From Nepenthes gracilis (Eukaryota > Streptophyta > Magnoliopsida > Caryophyllales > Nepenthaceae): 64,000 nucleotides of DNA. Numbering within the stretch: position 1 is the stretch's first letter; the number at the start of each line of letters is the position of its first letter. The DNA is taken from contig BSYO01000009.1 in NCBI GenBank assembly GCA_033239525.1, positions 11,057,299 through 11,121,298 of the forward strand, written 5' to 3'. The position numbers were made by a program, and so were the translations under genes. The notes beneath the pieces are model-generated. The model was not told where the DNA came from and searched no databases. It worked only from the letters and a program-made list of their open reading frames with translations. Shown here piece by piece: positions 12,380 through 23,249 of this stretch.

Positions 12380-12448
12380 GTCAAGGATCCTGATGTGGAC
12401 GGCACAATGGTTTATGAACAATGGACAGCTGCTAATGAAGGCATTAAC
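12380..12448 (+). pseudogene. AMP1-like: AMP1-like exon 4
   Basis: Reads VKDPDVDGTMVYEQWTAANE then GIN before a GTAAGC donor. The acceptor is ggtttag. With exon 3 ending ...AAG AG, splicing at this acceptor puts the VKDPDV frame out by one base, so the join is broken or uses another site. Confidence 0.8.
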
Positions 12449-13030
12449 GTAAGCTTCCTGTGCACTTAAAATTTTATTAGAAGGGTGTATTAGCACTTGT
12501 GCCTGTGATTATTTCCAAGAGAAACTATGTCCATTTACATGAACATGTGAAGATTGGCTCTGAAAAATCTTTTTTTTTGGTCCTTTCTTGTGCCTGTTTT
12601 TATGGCTATTGTTGTCTTATGTGCTTGTTCTTTTGAAGCAGAAGTGTGTTCCAACTGGGAATCGAGACTTAAAACTGATAGTCATGCTTTTCTATGAATT
12701 TTTGTTCATACTTAATTTACTTTTGTGGGGTTCCGGTGAATTTTATTGTGATGTCATAGGTGGAACACCAAAATAATGAGACAACAGTTTGGAGCTGTTT
12801 AGGGGTGGGGAAATTATCTCCTTAAGTAAAAATGTTTTGAATCTTATGATAGAGGTAGGGAGGCAGTGACAGGGGAGAGAGGGGAAGCAATGTTGTCAAT
12901 GGTGCTAAGCGTGCTAAGTTGCTAAGACTCCATATTGCCCGAGGCCCTAGGTGCCATGCAAAGTGCATGCTGGAGACAAGTGGTACAATAATTGAAATAT
13001 AATATATGTCTACATGTGTTGAGAAATCTG
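12449..13030. other. AMP1-like intron 4, first part
   Basis: No gene. Near 12888-12970 lies a stretch with ttgtcaatggtgctaagcg and gaggccctaggtgcc, typical of a dispersed plant repeat; a related stretch in the opposite sense appears at 15120-15240. Confidence 0.35.
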
Positions 13031-13034
13031 ATGG

Positions 13035-14285
13035 ATACAAGACAACTTTGAGAATTATTTCCTAATATGATTTGATTTGGATATCAATAGGGGATATCTA
13101 TGTATTATTCCCTCCTTTCTCTTTCCCTATTGTATAGGAGATATTTTCCCTCCTTTTTCTATTGTGGGATATTAGAAAATATTCCTATATATCTTCGGTA
13201 TCTTCTTTCAATACTTGTAAAACTCACTTCTATTAAATAATTGTATATACTTGTAAATGAAATAAGAGAGGAATACTTATTTCATGGTATTAGACCCATG
13301 GTTCAGCCTTCATTGTTGGGTAAGAAGTGTGGCTCAGTTCAACCTTTCTTGTTGAGGAGTCCATTCATCACATTTCATTGTTCTTTATCTACCCACAATC
13401 TGTTTTTTTTCTAAGAGACAAATTTGTGACAACCTTCATTACTGAAAAAATATCAGAAACCTCAACTTATTCATCCAAAAATGCTCTAGAATTTGCGCAA
13501 AATTCATTAGTAAGAGAAAAAATGCTCTCAAATTGTGAGAGTTTGGTTGAAAGGAAGAGAAAAATTGAGCCACGTAAATGGCACAGGTCCAAGTCTTGAA
13601 AATCCTAGCTATCTAGCATGGGACAAGGACTCCATGATTATGTCTTGGCTATGGAACTCCATGCAACTAGTGATTAGCAAAATTTGTATATTTCTCACCA
13701 CAATGCTAGAAATATGGGAGTCTACCTACTCTAAGGTGCAAGATGCATCCTTAGTCTATGAATTCAAGACCAAGATTTCATCATCCAAACAAGATACTCT
13801 TTTTTTTTATAGAATTTTACAGTCTAATGAAGGGTCTTTGGCTAGAAATAGACTATTATTAAGGTTTCAAGATGAAATGTATCAAGGATGCCAAAAGACT
13901 TGAAGATCTTGTGGAGAGATATAGGATCTTTGAATTCTTTGTTGGATTAATGTGGAATACGACCCTATCTGAGTCCTAATCCTTAGCAAGGAGAAGTTGC
14001 CACCATTAATAGAAGTGTTTGCAACAATTCGAGTTGAAGAAAGAAGGATGGCCATGCTGGAGCAGCAATCATTCAAGTGGTTAGCTATAGTTACTGAAAG
14101 GCTCAAAGAGAGAAAGCCTACCCTTAGGACATTGGGAAAATACTGAACATTGTAAGGCTGATGGAACTAGAGTACTTTATCCTAATTGGGATGGACTATG
14201 GCGTCACTAGTGTAAGAAACCATGATACACTAATGAGAATTGCTTCAAACTTCATGTCAAGGCTTAAGTGCATGTAAATATCTGC
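13035..14285 (+). mobile_element. Truncated Ty1/copia element: 5' LTR end, PBS and gag relic
   Basis: An LTR-like end (...gaatacttattTCA, to 13284) is followed at once by tggtattagaccc, close to the initiator-tRNA-Met primer binding site. The downstream reading 13535-13903 gives LAWDKDSMIMSWLWNSMQ, EIWESTYSKVQDASLVYEFK and TKISSSKQDTLFFYRILQSN, the order typical of copia gag (UBN2-type). Frame-broken continuations contain FEFFVGL, KLPPLIEVFATIRVEERRMA and a relic zinc knuckle (HCKKP...ENCFKLH at about 14190-14265). No protease, integrase or reverse transcriptase follows. The left LTR boundary is uncertain. Confidence 0.8.
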
Positions 14286-14287
14286 TT

Positions 14288-14500
14288 ATGTGTATAAGTA
14301 ATATGCCCCGCTATCGATATTTCCCAACACTATCACATTATCGTGATATAATTCCTTAGCAGCTGATATATTGTGATATATTAGTTGATATGGTCTTATT
14401 AGCTTTCGACTTTTAGAAGTATTTTTCTTTTAATATGTTTAATACCAATATGTATTATTCGTTACTAATATGGTCATGATTAATGCCAATATTTTCATCC
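14288..14500. repeat. TATCGATAT-type dispersed repeat, copy 2
   Basis: Words such as gctatcgatatttccc, tatcgtgatat and ttgatatggtc recur. Same family character as the tracts at 3.06-3.6, 36.06-36.3 and 43.35-43.6 kb. Confidence 0.45.
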
Positions 14501-17500
14501 ATGCTCAATTGTTGAGTTGAAATGATGGTTACTAGAGACAACCGCAAACCAACCTCACCAATGGAGAGATGCCCTCCTAAGAAGATCAATTTCCTCACAC
14601 TATTTAGAATATTGAATGAAGAAAGAGATTGATAAGCTCAAAGAACTCCTAAGCTTCCTAAATCAACCCTTCTGTGTATGCTTGTTTGAAAATTCATTTA
14701 AATCCTCTAATCAGCATCAAAATTGACCACATCATTTTCATCAATTAAGTTCTTATCAAATCCATATCTAATTATTAGCATCCAATCTCCTCCAATATTT
14801 TCTTTGAATTAGCCTATTCCTCCTTACTCTTATTGCTTTAAAACTTGAAGCTTTTGCACATTCTTTTTAGAACTTGAAGCATTTGCCTTCACTCAAGTTT
14901 TGTTGTTCACAACCTTAACCAGTATCAAAGATGATGAAAATGATGATTTTGTGTGGTTGGAATGAAATGACTGAGAGAGGGGGTGTGTTGTGTGGATTTT
15001 GACGATAAAAGGGCAAGTGCATTTAATAGAAATACAAAATTGTTAAAAGGATAAATATATTTTAGGAAAACTATCGAAAATTTGTTAAAAAAACTGGAAG
15101 CATTAGCACCACTTGCCTTGTTTCAGGTGCTCACCTAGACGTGCGCTTTATATTTTCAACTTGTTAAATCATGGTCCAGATGCCTAAACCTTGACTTGCT
15201 CGGGCACCTACACCATCACCCATAATGCCTTTGACAACTGGGGGAGGGAAAGAAGGTCAAAGATGTAAGAGCTAGAGAGATGAAATGTGAAGGCCTTGAC
15301 GGATGCTAAATGTTCTCCTAAACACCCATAAAAGGGTGCATGAATGAAGCAACCAAAATAGATTTATGCCACTTCACTCTTTGAAAGAAGGGGCAGCCTT
15401 AAGTATGTGGCTAAGGTCTTTGGTACCATTTATTTTTCTTGTAATCCTATTTCAACTATGTTTCTTATCCATATGAATTTTTCAGTGCATTTTTTGAGAT
15501 CATGTTAGTTTATTTCTTCAATAGATGATGTTTATTGGGGATAGTTTAAGCAACATAGATAGCCTAGTTGATGAGAAACACTATTGGTGCCTATTGAATT
15601 TGTGTAATTGTTGATTCATTATCTCCCATCAACTTATGAATCTCAAGATGGCAAGGTTGGAGTTTAGTTTTTAGATTCTCTCTTCTTGAATGAAATTGGC
15701 ATTTGGTAGTTTTGATTTATGGGCCAATAAATGTCCAATTAGAAGTTATATTCAGGTTAGTTTGTTACTAGTTAGTCTGAATATCAAATCATGTTTGCAT
15801 CTTATGGTTCTAGATGGTTAAGAAAGATTGAAGGGCTTGTTTATTTTGGTACAAAGTTTTTTAACTTTTGATTTTTTTTCCTTTTCAAGTTTCCATTTCT
15901 ACATGTATTTTTTGGAAAATGTGTGTATTTGTTTTTGCTAGAAACGTGCATGTCTTCCCAAATTAATGCTTATTAATATTTGTTATGAATGAATTAATCA
16001 ACCAACATATTACTGAAACCAAATTATCTGGAGCTCACCGTGACTCAAAATTATTGGTTGAAACATATTCAAGAAACCAAGTTAATTAACCTTTTATGAG
16101 CTTGTTTCGGTATAAAGAAACCGTGGCTATAAAATTATTGGTTTGAAACATATTCAAGAACTTGTTGAGTTAGAAGAAGTTTAACAAATTATTTAAGTAA
16201 AATCTATTTTATGAGCTTGTTTCGGTATAAAGAAAAGTTTAAATGTGGCATTACCTGGTATATTCAATTACACTAAACTAATGTGTATAAAAAATCATTT
16301 ATAACAATTAACATTCTTTCTTAAGTAATTTTAACGAAGAAAGATTTAAAAAAATAAAAACTTGATTTTATGAAAGCTTGAAAATATATTTCTGTTTTTA
16401 CCGAATAAAAAAAAGTTTGAGCTCTATTATTGGTGCATGAGCTATTTTAAGTTGAACTCATGAGTTAATGGGTTGAGTTAGAAGTTGATTCTGAATTTGC
16501 CAAATTATTGAGTCGAGTCTAAGGAAAGTAAAACTCCATTCATTTTGGCCTTATGTATGGTAGTTAATTTTCAATAAGTCAATTCATGTGCACTTACCAT
16601 AAAAATAGTCAATCGGATATTAATGAGATACTAATTTTAATGACTATCAATTATTAAATTATTAGCAATATAAATAGGTTAATTGTAGCTATTTAATGAT
16701 TAAATTGAGCAGTTTTATTAATCTTGAGGAAATTCTAGCTTGGTATTGCCTTTTAGTCCATTGAGGAGTTTCATTAAGCCTTGGTTGGGTACATAACCCA
16801 CTGTGATAGCCCTCTCTTAATTGAAAGCCCCCTGTCATAACCCAGATGCAGGCAAGATTTCATCCTAGGTCTCTTAGAACGAGAACAAAAGATTTTATCA
16901 ACTATGGTAGTTGGCACATGCTATTGGATTATGCCTTTGTCATCTAACAAGGTCAAAAATCTATAATGCTTAATTTTTTTCCTTCTTGATTCTAGTCATT
17001 TGCATCATTCTCTTCCAGTTGGATACTAGCCTTGGATATTTGATTTGTTAGAGGATTGAAGTCTTAATTATGACCTCCGATAGCAGACAATGATGTTGCA
17101 ATTCGAAGTTCATGAAACTTTATTATATCGGCTAAAAATGGCCGTAATTCAAATTCTTTGATTCTGTTTTGCTATAAATGGAACATTCTCCATAGCATTT
17201 AGTAAGCTGCATTATGAGAACCATACATCATTTCTTAGTGATTTTCATTACTTTTCTCCATCTTCAATGGTTTTCTTTGTGAATTTTCTTGACTATGTTC
17301 CTTCCTCTTCCAAGTGTGATTAATCCTCATTCAACATTCCATCCTATTTGTTCTCACTCTATATTTGTTTTCTGATTTCTAGTACATTTTTAGTATCGTT
17401 TATTCCAACTGCCAATTCCTTTGTTCCATGTTGCAACTCCTTGTACTGTTCTACATGTAGTCTGAATTTTCTTGGTCATTTAAGATGTCCACCACTGAGA

Positions 17501-18816
17501 ATTTTCTCCAAATGCTGCTATGCTAACACTTTTCCACATCAGAAGCTTTCCTTATCAAGATTCAAGTTCTAGGAAAAGATATACTTCATAAACAAGTTCA
17601 AGAGTCACTTCAAGCATAATACTTGCTAAGAAGACTTCTGACACTCCCGAACAATAAACAATAAACCTAACAAAATTAGCAGAAAATGGATTCCAACCCT
17701 TCCATTGCATAATAATAGGACCACATTAGGCAGTGTGTTAGAAGATGTGGTTTGTCAGGGTGTATTTGAGAGAGAGGAGAATGATAAGGGTAAAAGTGTT
17801 GCTCTTCCCCTTGGTTATGTTGAGGTGAAATGGACAGGCCAGTGACTCGTGACTAGTGGAGGTTGGCAGGATGGTTTCTGGTGCTGCTTTGGAGGCTGTC
17901 TGACAATTTATGGCAGGTTCCAGCAGCTGTCTGATGTTTGCAACTGGCATGGTTCCAGTTGCCCAACTTCCAGTCATGACAATCTGATATCTTGGCTGGT
18001 GCTAGAAAGGGATTTAAATGGTGGGCGTTTGGAGATAATCATGCCCAGAAAATGAGTTTTTCACTCCTTTACCTTGGGGGTAGTTGGGGGAGGGTAGGAT
18101 GTGACTCCCACTTCCCTTAACTCCCTCCCCGTTTGTGCCCTCCCCCTGTTACGTTTTTTGTAGGGAAAGGAAAAGGTTGGGGGTGGATTTACAGAGGAAA
18201 CCTTTTGCCCTTTACCCCTACCAAACAAGTTCTAGAAATTGAGAACCTGCTCTCAAATTTTCTTGGCTGTTGAGAATCTGCTGCAACTCTGAATTTTGCA
18301 TCGCTTACTTGCTGACAATATCACCACTGGTGCCCTAAAAAGAAAAAAAAAAAAAAAGGAGAATATAAAAGGAAAAAAGCTAAGTACTTTTCTGGAAGTA
18401 CGGGCAATAAAGGAAATGGTACCCCCACCAAAATAAAAAATAAAAGTTCGCATGGGAAGAATTTTACTTTGATGTTTGTCATTTGTTGCTCATTGGGGGT
18501 TCCCTACAACCTCCAACTCCACCAAAAGAAAGAATGAAAAAGAAAAGAAGAAAGAGAAAAAGCTTTCCTTTTATAAGATTGAAATTTTTATGACATAATA
18601 TACAACTTAACATGTGCTATCTTTAAATCATTGTACAAATTAATTTGTGGTCATTATAGACTGTATTAGACAGCCTACTGCATTACTTTTTAAATTAGAA
18701 TAGCGAGAATCTTAAATATTCTAAAATATGGGCTTCTTGGCTTGTTGATAGTTGCTCGGATATGATTTCAAATACTATTATTACCAAATCGTGACCTGTT
18801 TTTTGCATTGTTTCAG
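14501..18816. other. AMP1-like intron 4, remainder
   Basis: About 4.3 kb with no recognisable gene. It contains a dispersed repeat near 15085-15240 (inverted relative to 12.89 kb) and a local duplication at 16046-16236. Several small open frames (17348-17572, 17738-17977, 17849-18055) lack family features. Acceptor tttcag at 18816. Confidence 0.4.
16046..16236. repeat. Local tandem duplication (~90-100 bp unit)
   Basis: The segment from aaattattggttgaaacata to gagcttgtttcggtataaag occurs twice in succession with a small indel in the middle. Confidence 0.7.
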
Positions 18817-18904
18817 ATTCGGAGGCTTAGTGGAGTGGACTCTGATTTTGCTCCATTTCTGCATCATGCTGGTGTTCCTTCTGTTGATATGTACTACGGA
18901 AAAG
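18817..18904 (+). pseudogene. AMP1-like: AMP1-like exon 5
   Basis: Reads [20 protein letters not shown] then PSVDMYYGK with a split G codon and a GTGCAT donor. RLSxVDSDF and HHAGxPSxDMYYG are AMP1-group signatures and favour AMP1 over the LAMP1-like group. The next exon of the family, with the last zinc-ligand His, should follow but is not found before 23.8 kb. Confidence 0.9.
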
Positions 18905-19790
18905 GTGCATGCCCTCCAACTACATGGGAAATAAAATGTTGTGCAGTTTCTATGGTTTTCAGTACATAATAGTTATTTGCATTGGCTGATTTTTTTTATT
19001 TTTTATTTTTTTGGCAAGTCATCACTGATCTTTCTGTATCATATAAATATTACCTCACTTACAAAAACCTCTTGTCATTGTCATCGGATCCATTGCTGAT
19101 TGTGTTCAAGCAATCTCTGTATCTTATTGAGAAGTATCCTTTGTTTCTCTAGCTGGGGAGCAGGGGGCAATAAATCAAGTTCCCTTGTCTTGTTCAATAT
19201 CAAAATGTTTTGAGGGAACTCAATTTTCTTAATTTGGCATTTAACTGAATTTCTTTAGTCGTTCAGTGGGATCAGCAATGAGTTTATTGATACTTCTCTC
19301 CCACTAATCCAATTTGGTGTTGTCGTTGTGCCTGCTTCCATAGAATGTTTCCTTGAATATGAATTTAAATTGTTTTGTGCTGAGACTGAGAAACTAAGAG
19401 CCTTTACTGGAATCAGTAAATATTAATTATGAAAATACTTAGAAGCAAATCTAATCGTGTTTTGTTTTATTTGGAATTTCTCTTGGAATTTTCAATTTGG
19501 TTTTTGTTCATAAATTGTATTGCCTTCGCTTTGGGGTTCTATTCTGTCTATTTGGTTTGTCTTGATTGTTTCAGTTTTTTTTTTTCACTTTATTTGTCAA
19601 TCTGAATTTCGTTTTTTGGCATACATCTTTCTGTTTGTGGGTATGTCTCAGCTCACAGTTGCAGATATTTTAATTTGGAGATACCCCCGCGATGTGTTTC
19701 CTTGAATGCATTAATTTTTTATCAAATAGAAGTGCTGTAGACATCATTGTTGAGATGACCATGCTCTTGTATGCTCCACGACTGATATCA
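18905..19790. other. AMP1-like intron 5 up to the captured-gene element
   Basis: Intron-like, T-rich. No exon with the missing peptidase residues was found here on either strand. The transition into the retroelement is not sharp. Confidence 0.4.
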
Positions 19791-19799
19791 TAATCAGTA

Positions 19800-20080
19800 G
19801 TGCAAGTGAATTACTTTGTTTCTTCACGTCTTCTCTTTTCCCTCTTCCCTACTCTCTCTCTCTGACTTTTCTCTGCTTTAGCTCTCTTCCTCGTTTTTCT
19901 CTGTCCTCTTAGACTATCTCTGTATTTTCCCATTCGCCTAGTTTCCTCTTTTCCCTCAATCCTCTATTCATCTACTTTTCCTCTACTTCTCCACTACCGA
20001 TCTCCCCTCTCTCCATTTCCTTCTCTGTTTTAGCCGTCTTCCTGCATTGCCAGCGCCACTGCCGATCCGTGCACGTATCA
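19800..20080 (+). repeat. Putative 5' LTR (3' part) of the captured-gene element
   Basis: Matches 23250-23530 with scattered differences through ctctcttcctcg, agactatctctg, tccctcaatcc and cagccgtcttcctgc-type words, ending gtgcacgtatca. The upstream limit is not resolved; it may extend to about 19700. Confidence 0.7.
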
Positions 20081-20290
20081 TCGGTGTTCTCATTGAGACA
20101 TGGCAAAGGAGCTAACGATCAAAGAACTGACCAAGCTTGAAGCTTCCATCGCAAAGCTGTCTTCAGAGTTGAAGGAGGTTTAGGTGACTGTCCAACAACA
20201 CACAGACGCCATTATTACCCGAGTTTCCACCATAGCACAGATCCAGTCTTCCATGGCTGAAATCCATCAATCTCTGGCCCAAATCGAATG
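20081..20290 (+). pseudogene. Primer-site region and gag-like N-terminus
   Basis: After the LTR end comes tcggtgttctcattgagac and then ATG at 20101 reading MAKELTIKELTKLEASIAKL, then SSELKEV before a TAG. Continuing past that stop gives VTVQQHTDAIITRVSTIAQI, then a further stop. A helical, charged, coiled-coil-like start directly after an LTR is typical of plant gag genes. No capsid or zinc knuckle follows. Confidence 0.45.
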
Positions 20291-21065
20291 ACAGCGAAGC
20301 GAACATCCCTTGCCGTCCAACAATTTTCCATCGCATCCACCCTCCTCTTCGATTATAGCCCCGTCCTCACATCTTCGTCTGGCTCCCACAACAACTCCAC
20401 CTTTCTGTACAATCCCTAGCTTACCAACAAGTTCGAAGGCGTTGGAGGCGACCGTCCAGCAACACACATCAGGTATTGCTTCTAAAACTCCCGTCATTGA
20501 GCAATTTCCAAAATCTCCCACTGAAATTTGTCATTCCTTGTCTCACGATGAGAAACAATCGCTACAAGATGTCAATCCATCAAACAACAGCTATAAGATG
20601 TTAATCCATCGTTGTTTCCGTACCTTACTTTGTTCCTGGAACCTTCGATTGCAACCCCTGATTTCCAAATTGCTAACCACATACCGCCACAACTCTGCAA
20701 AATTTTTCTTCTCCACACTATAAAATAATTACGAAGGCCGACCCCAACGAAAATGCATCTCCATCGGATCTGTTTCCAAAGACGGTTCCTCAGCCTCAAC
20801 CACTTCCTGTGCTGAAGGATGTGTGCTTGCTACCTTCAGCATTGCGTGTTCCTAGCAATCAGCCAACTAATAATTTTTGTAAGGCCCTTATTGCAAGTGA
20901 CACTAGCACACATGGAGAATTCTTTGTTCATCTGACAGTTGAGAGAGTCTTTTCTCCTCTTGACTACTCCCAGCAGCCACCATCTCAGGAATTGATTGCC
21001 AAGGACCCCCTGCTCATGAATGGAAATTCAAGCATACACTTTTAGGTTTCCGATCCATTAAGGCT
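20291..21065 (+). other. Unassigned interior of the element
   Basis: Pro/Ser/Thr-rich open frames (20310-20723 and 20809-21045, the latter starting MLKDVCLLPSALRVP). A phrase EATVQQHTSG repeats part of the preceding gag-like region (TVQQHTDA), suggesting an internal duplication. The rest has no family resemblance; it may be gag linker or further captured sequence. Confidence 0.35.
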
Positions 21066-21656
21066 GTGGCCCTTGAAAAACTGAAGGAGATCAGTAAAGT
21101 AGGCCTTACTAGGAAGCTTGTCAAGAGAGGTGAAGGCAGGGCCATTCCTGAAAACCATGATGAAGTTGAAGTACATTATATTGGTATTTTGCTTGATGGC
21201 CCAAAGTTCAATTCAAGCCGTGATAGAGGGACGCCTTTCAAATTCACTCTTGAACAAGGTCACATTCTTATGGAATGGGACTTGGGCACCAAGACGATGA
21301 AGAAAGGTGCAAATACCATCTTCATCATTCCTTCAAAGCTGGCTTATGGTGAATCTGGTTCTCCTCCAATTATTCCTCCAAATGCGGCCCTCCAATTTGA
21401 CGTGGAATTGCTATCTTGGGACAGTATGAAGGATGTCTGTAAGGATGGTGGCATCTGTAAGAAGATCTTGAAGCTACAAAATGGAACTGTATTCGTGAAA
21501 AAAGGGCATGGTGATAGAGATAAGCTGTTTGAGTTCACGGTGGAAGAAGAGCACGTTATTGGGGGACTAGACAGAGCCATACTGACCATGAAGAAAGGAG
21601 AGGTGGCTCTTTTGACAATAGCGCATGACAGCAAAATAAAGTGTCTGATACTTTGA
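21066..21656 (+). pseudogene. Captured FKBP62/65-like peptidyl-prolyl isomerase fragment (copy A)
   Basis: Open for 196 codons. It starts MALEKLKEISKVGLTRKLVK and continues with a full first FKBP domain: VEVHYIGILLDGPKFNSSRD, RGTPFKFTLEQGHILMEWDL, GTKTMKKGANTIFIIPSKLA and YGESGSPPIIPPNAALQFDV. After LLSWDSMKDVCKDGGICKKI the reading jumps to NGTVFVKKGHGDRDKLFEFT and GLDRAILTMKKGEVALLTIA, which resembles a later FKBP domain, so most of the second domain is deleted. Multi-domain plant FKBPs of the ROF1 type have three FKBP domains, a TPR region and a calmodulin-binding end; none of the C-terminal half is here. The lack of introns argues for capture from mRNA. Probably not functional. Confidence 0.85.
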
Positions 21657-22062
21657 GCGTTCTAGGGTACAATCCCCTCCACGGTCATTGGACTCAACCC
21701 CAATTTTTCCGCCGCCTGTTACCCAACCATCAAATAGCCCTGCTCATGCTAGTGTTGGGATGCCAATCAATGCTTTGAGAAGGCTTGATGAAGCAATGGC
21801 ATCTGAGGTGGAGAGCTCAAGCATATCAAGCATTGAATCTCTGCGGTATGTGATGAATCTCTTGGCTGACATGCTGCAAGCTATCGCTCCAACAAATCAC
21901 ATGGCAGTGAAAGACCAAGTTATCGTTGATCGATGTCGTGTTAATCAAACAAAGCTGCTGCAACTGCTAACTACCACAGCGGATGACGGGCTCCTTGCTC
22001 TGGGTCTTGAACTGAATGATGCCTTGCAGCATGCGCTTGCCAAATCTGATGCAAATTGGTAT
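21657..22062 (+). pseudogene. Captured TOM1-like (GAT domain) fragment (copy A)
   Basis: The frame from 21688 reads PPPVTQPSNSPAHASVGMPI, RRLDEAMASEVESSSISSIE and SLRYVMNLLADMLQAIAPTN, then HMAVKDQVIVDRCRVNQTKL, TTTADDGLLALGLELNDALQ and HALAKSDA. This is the linker and GAT domain of plant TOM1-like proteins, which bind ubiquitinated cargo in endosomal sorting. The N-terminal VHS domain is absent. At about 22060 the reading changes directly into transketolase with no stop, giving a 152-codon chimeric frame (21688-22146). Confidence 0.85.
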
Positions 22063-22665
22063 GTTTTGTCGGTGAGTTATGGGTGTATGCTACAGTATGC
22101 TCTTCTTCATTTGGCGGTTGTGATAGCGTCGAGGAGGAAGATTTGAAGAGTTTTTGTCAATGGGGAAGTAAGACGCTTGGTCATATGGCAAACTTTGACA
22201 CTCCTAGGATTGAAGTCCCCACTGGTCCACTTGGTCAAGGTATTGCAGATGCAGTTGGTTTGGTCCTAGCAGAGAGGCATCTGGCTGCCCGTTTTAATAA
22301 ACCTAATTTAAAAATTGTTGATCATTATACATATGTTATAATGGGAGATGGTTGTCAAATTGAGAGTGTTTCCAATGAAGCATGCTTCCTTGCCGGGCAC
22401 TGGGTACTTGGCAAGCCAATTGCCTTTTACAATGACAACCATGTTTCGATTGACGGTGATTCAAATATCGCATTCACTAAGGATGTTAATAAGCATTTTG
22501 AGGCTCTCAGATGGCTTGAAATCTGTGCTAACATTAAAGAAGCTAAGGCTGTCAAAGACAAGCCGTCTTTAACTAAGGTGCCTACAACAATAGGTTTTGG
22601 TTCCCCAAACACGGAAAACTCAGTGTTCATGGGAGTGCTTTTGGAGCTAAGGAAGTGAACATGTT
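22063..22665 (+). pseudogene. Captured transketolase fragment (copy A)
   Basis: Starts [19 protein letters not shown]; a one-base shift near 22120 leads into [60 protein letters not shown] and [20 protein letters not shown], then [20 protein letters not shown] and [20 protein letters not shown]. The thiamine-diphosphate motif (GDGCQ...N) and the PTGPLGQG loop are clear. Plant transketolases work in the Calvin cycle and pentose phosphate pathway; this is only an N-terminal domain portion of a much longer enzyme. A short deletion removes sequence after FEALRW, and the frame breaks again near 22620. It contains no introns. Confidence 0.9.
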
Positions 22666-23035
22666 CTCCTGTTTCTCCAAATTACCTCTTCCACTGAGGC
22701 ACACCTGTTTCTCCAAACGCGGCAAACCACCAACTGCTACCTCAACATCAGTTCCCATCTCAGCCTCAACCACTACAGCTGCAGCCTCAGCCGGGTCATC
22801 TTCAATATTCTTCTGGGTATCCTCCACCATGGACAGCGGTTTCTGGTTATGGAAACAATCAAAATTCAGGGTTCCTAGATCAATATGCATATTCTACTCC
22901 ACAACCCATCACAAATAGACCAACTATGCAAGGTGTTCAATCAAGGCAACAACTTACAAATTCATTCCAGACTCAGTGGTCTATAATCCAGCCACTTCTA
23001 TATTCTTACTTCCTGCTGGGGTTTGAGAAGAAGTT
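22666..23035 (+). pseudogene. Captured TOM1-like C-terminal Gln/Pro-rich fragment
   Basis: The frame through about 22690-23035 reads NHQLLPQHQFPSQPQPLQLQ, PQPGHLQYSSGYPPPWTAVS and GYGNNQNSGFLDQYAYSTPQ, a Q/P-rich tail with the SSGYPPPW phrase seen in plant TOM1-like proteins. It lies on the far side of the transketolase fragment, so transketolase appears inserted into, or joined within, the TOM1-like cargo. Most of this piece is deleted in the second copy of the element. Confidence 0.65.
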
Positions 23036-23249
23036 ACTTCATTGATTTTAGTTTTTCTCATTCAACCTTGAGGGCAAGGCTTTCATGATGCAGAGGGCCA
23101 TGTGTTTTCCTTTTCTTATTTTCCCCTTGATTTAGTTTTTTATTTCTTCTATTAGTTGTTAAGCTGCCCTTTCCCCTTTCCCCACCTCCCAACTGATTCA
23201 GTTGCTTTTAGTACTCAATTTATTATAAATGTACTGAAGGGATGAAATG
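23036..23249 (+). other. Gag-pol end relic, polypurine-like tract and LTR start region
   Basis: ttcaaccttgagggcaaggc (about 23061-23080) resembles the conserved end of plant Ty3/gypsy polyproteins. gcagagggcca precedes TGTGTTTTCC near 23096, a possible polypurine tract and LTR start. tttattataaatg near 23220 could be the LTR TATA box. Boundaries are inferred. Confidence 0.4.

Noticed and set aside
20291..21045. Open frames 20310-20723 and 20809-21045 as separate genes
   Set aside because: They lie inside the retroelement, are Pro/Ser-rich and have no recognisable domain.
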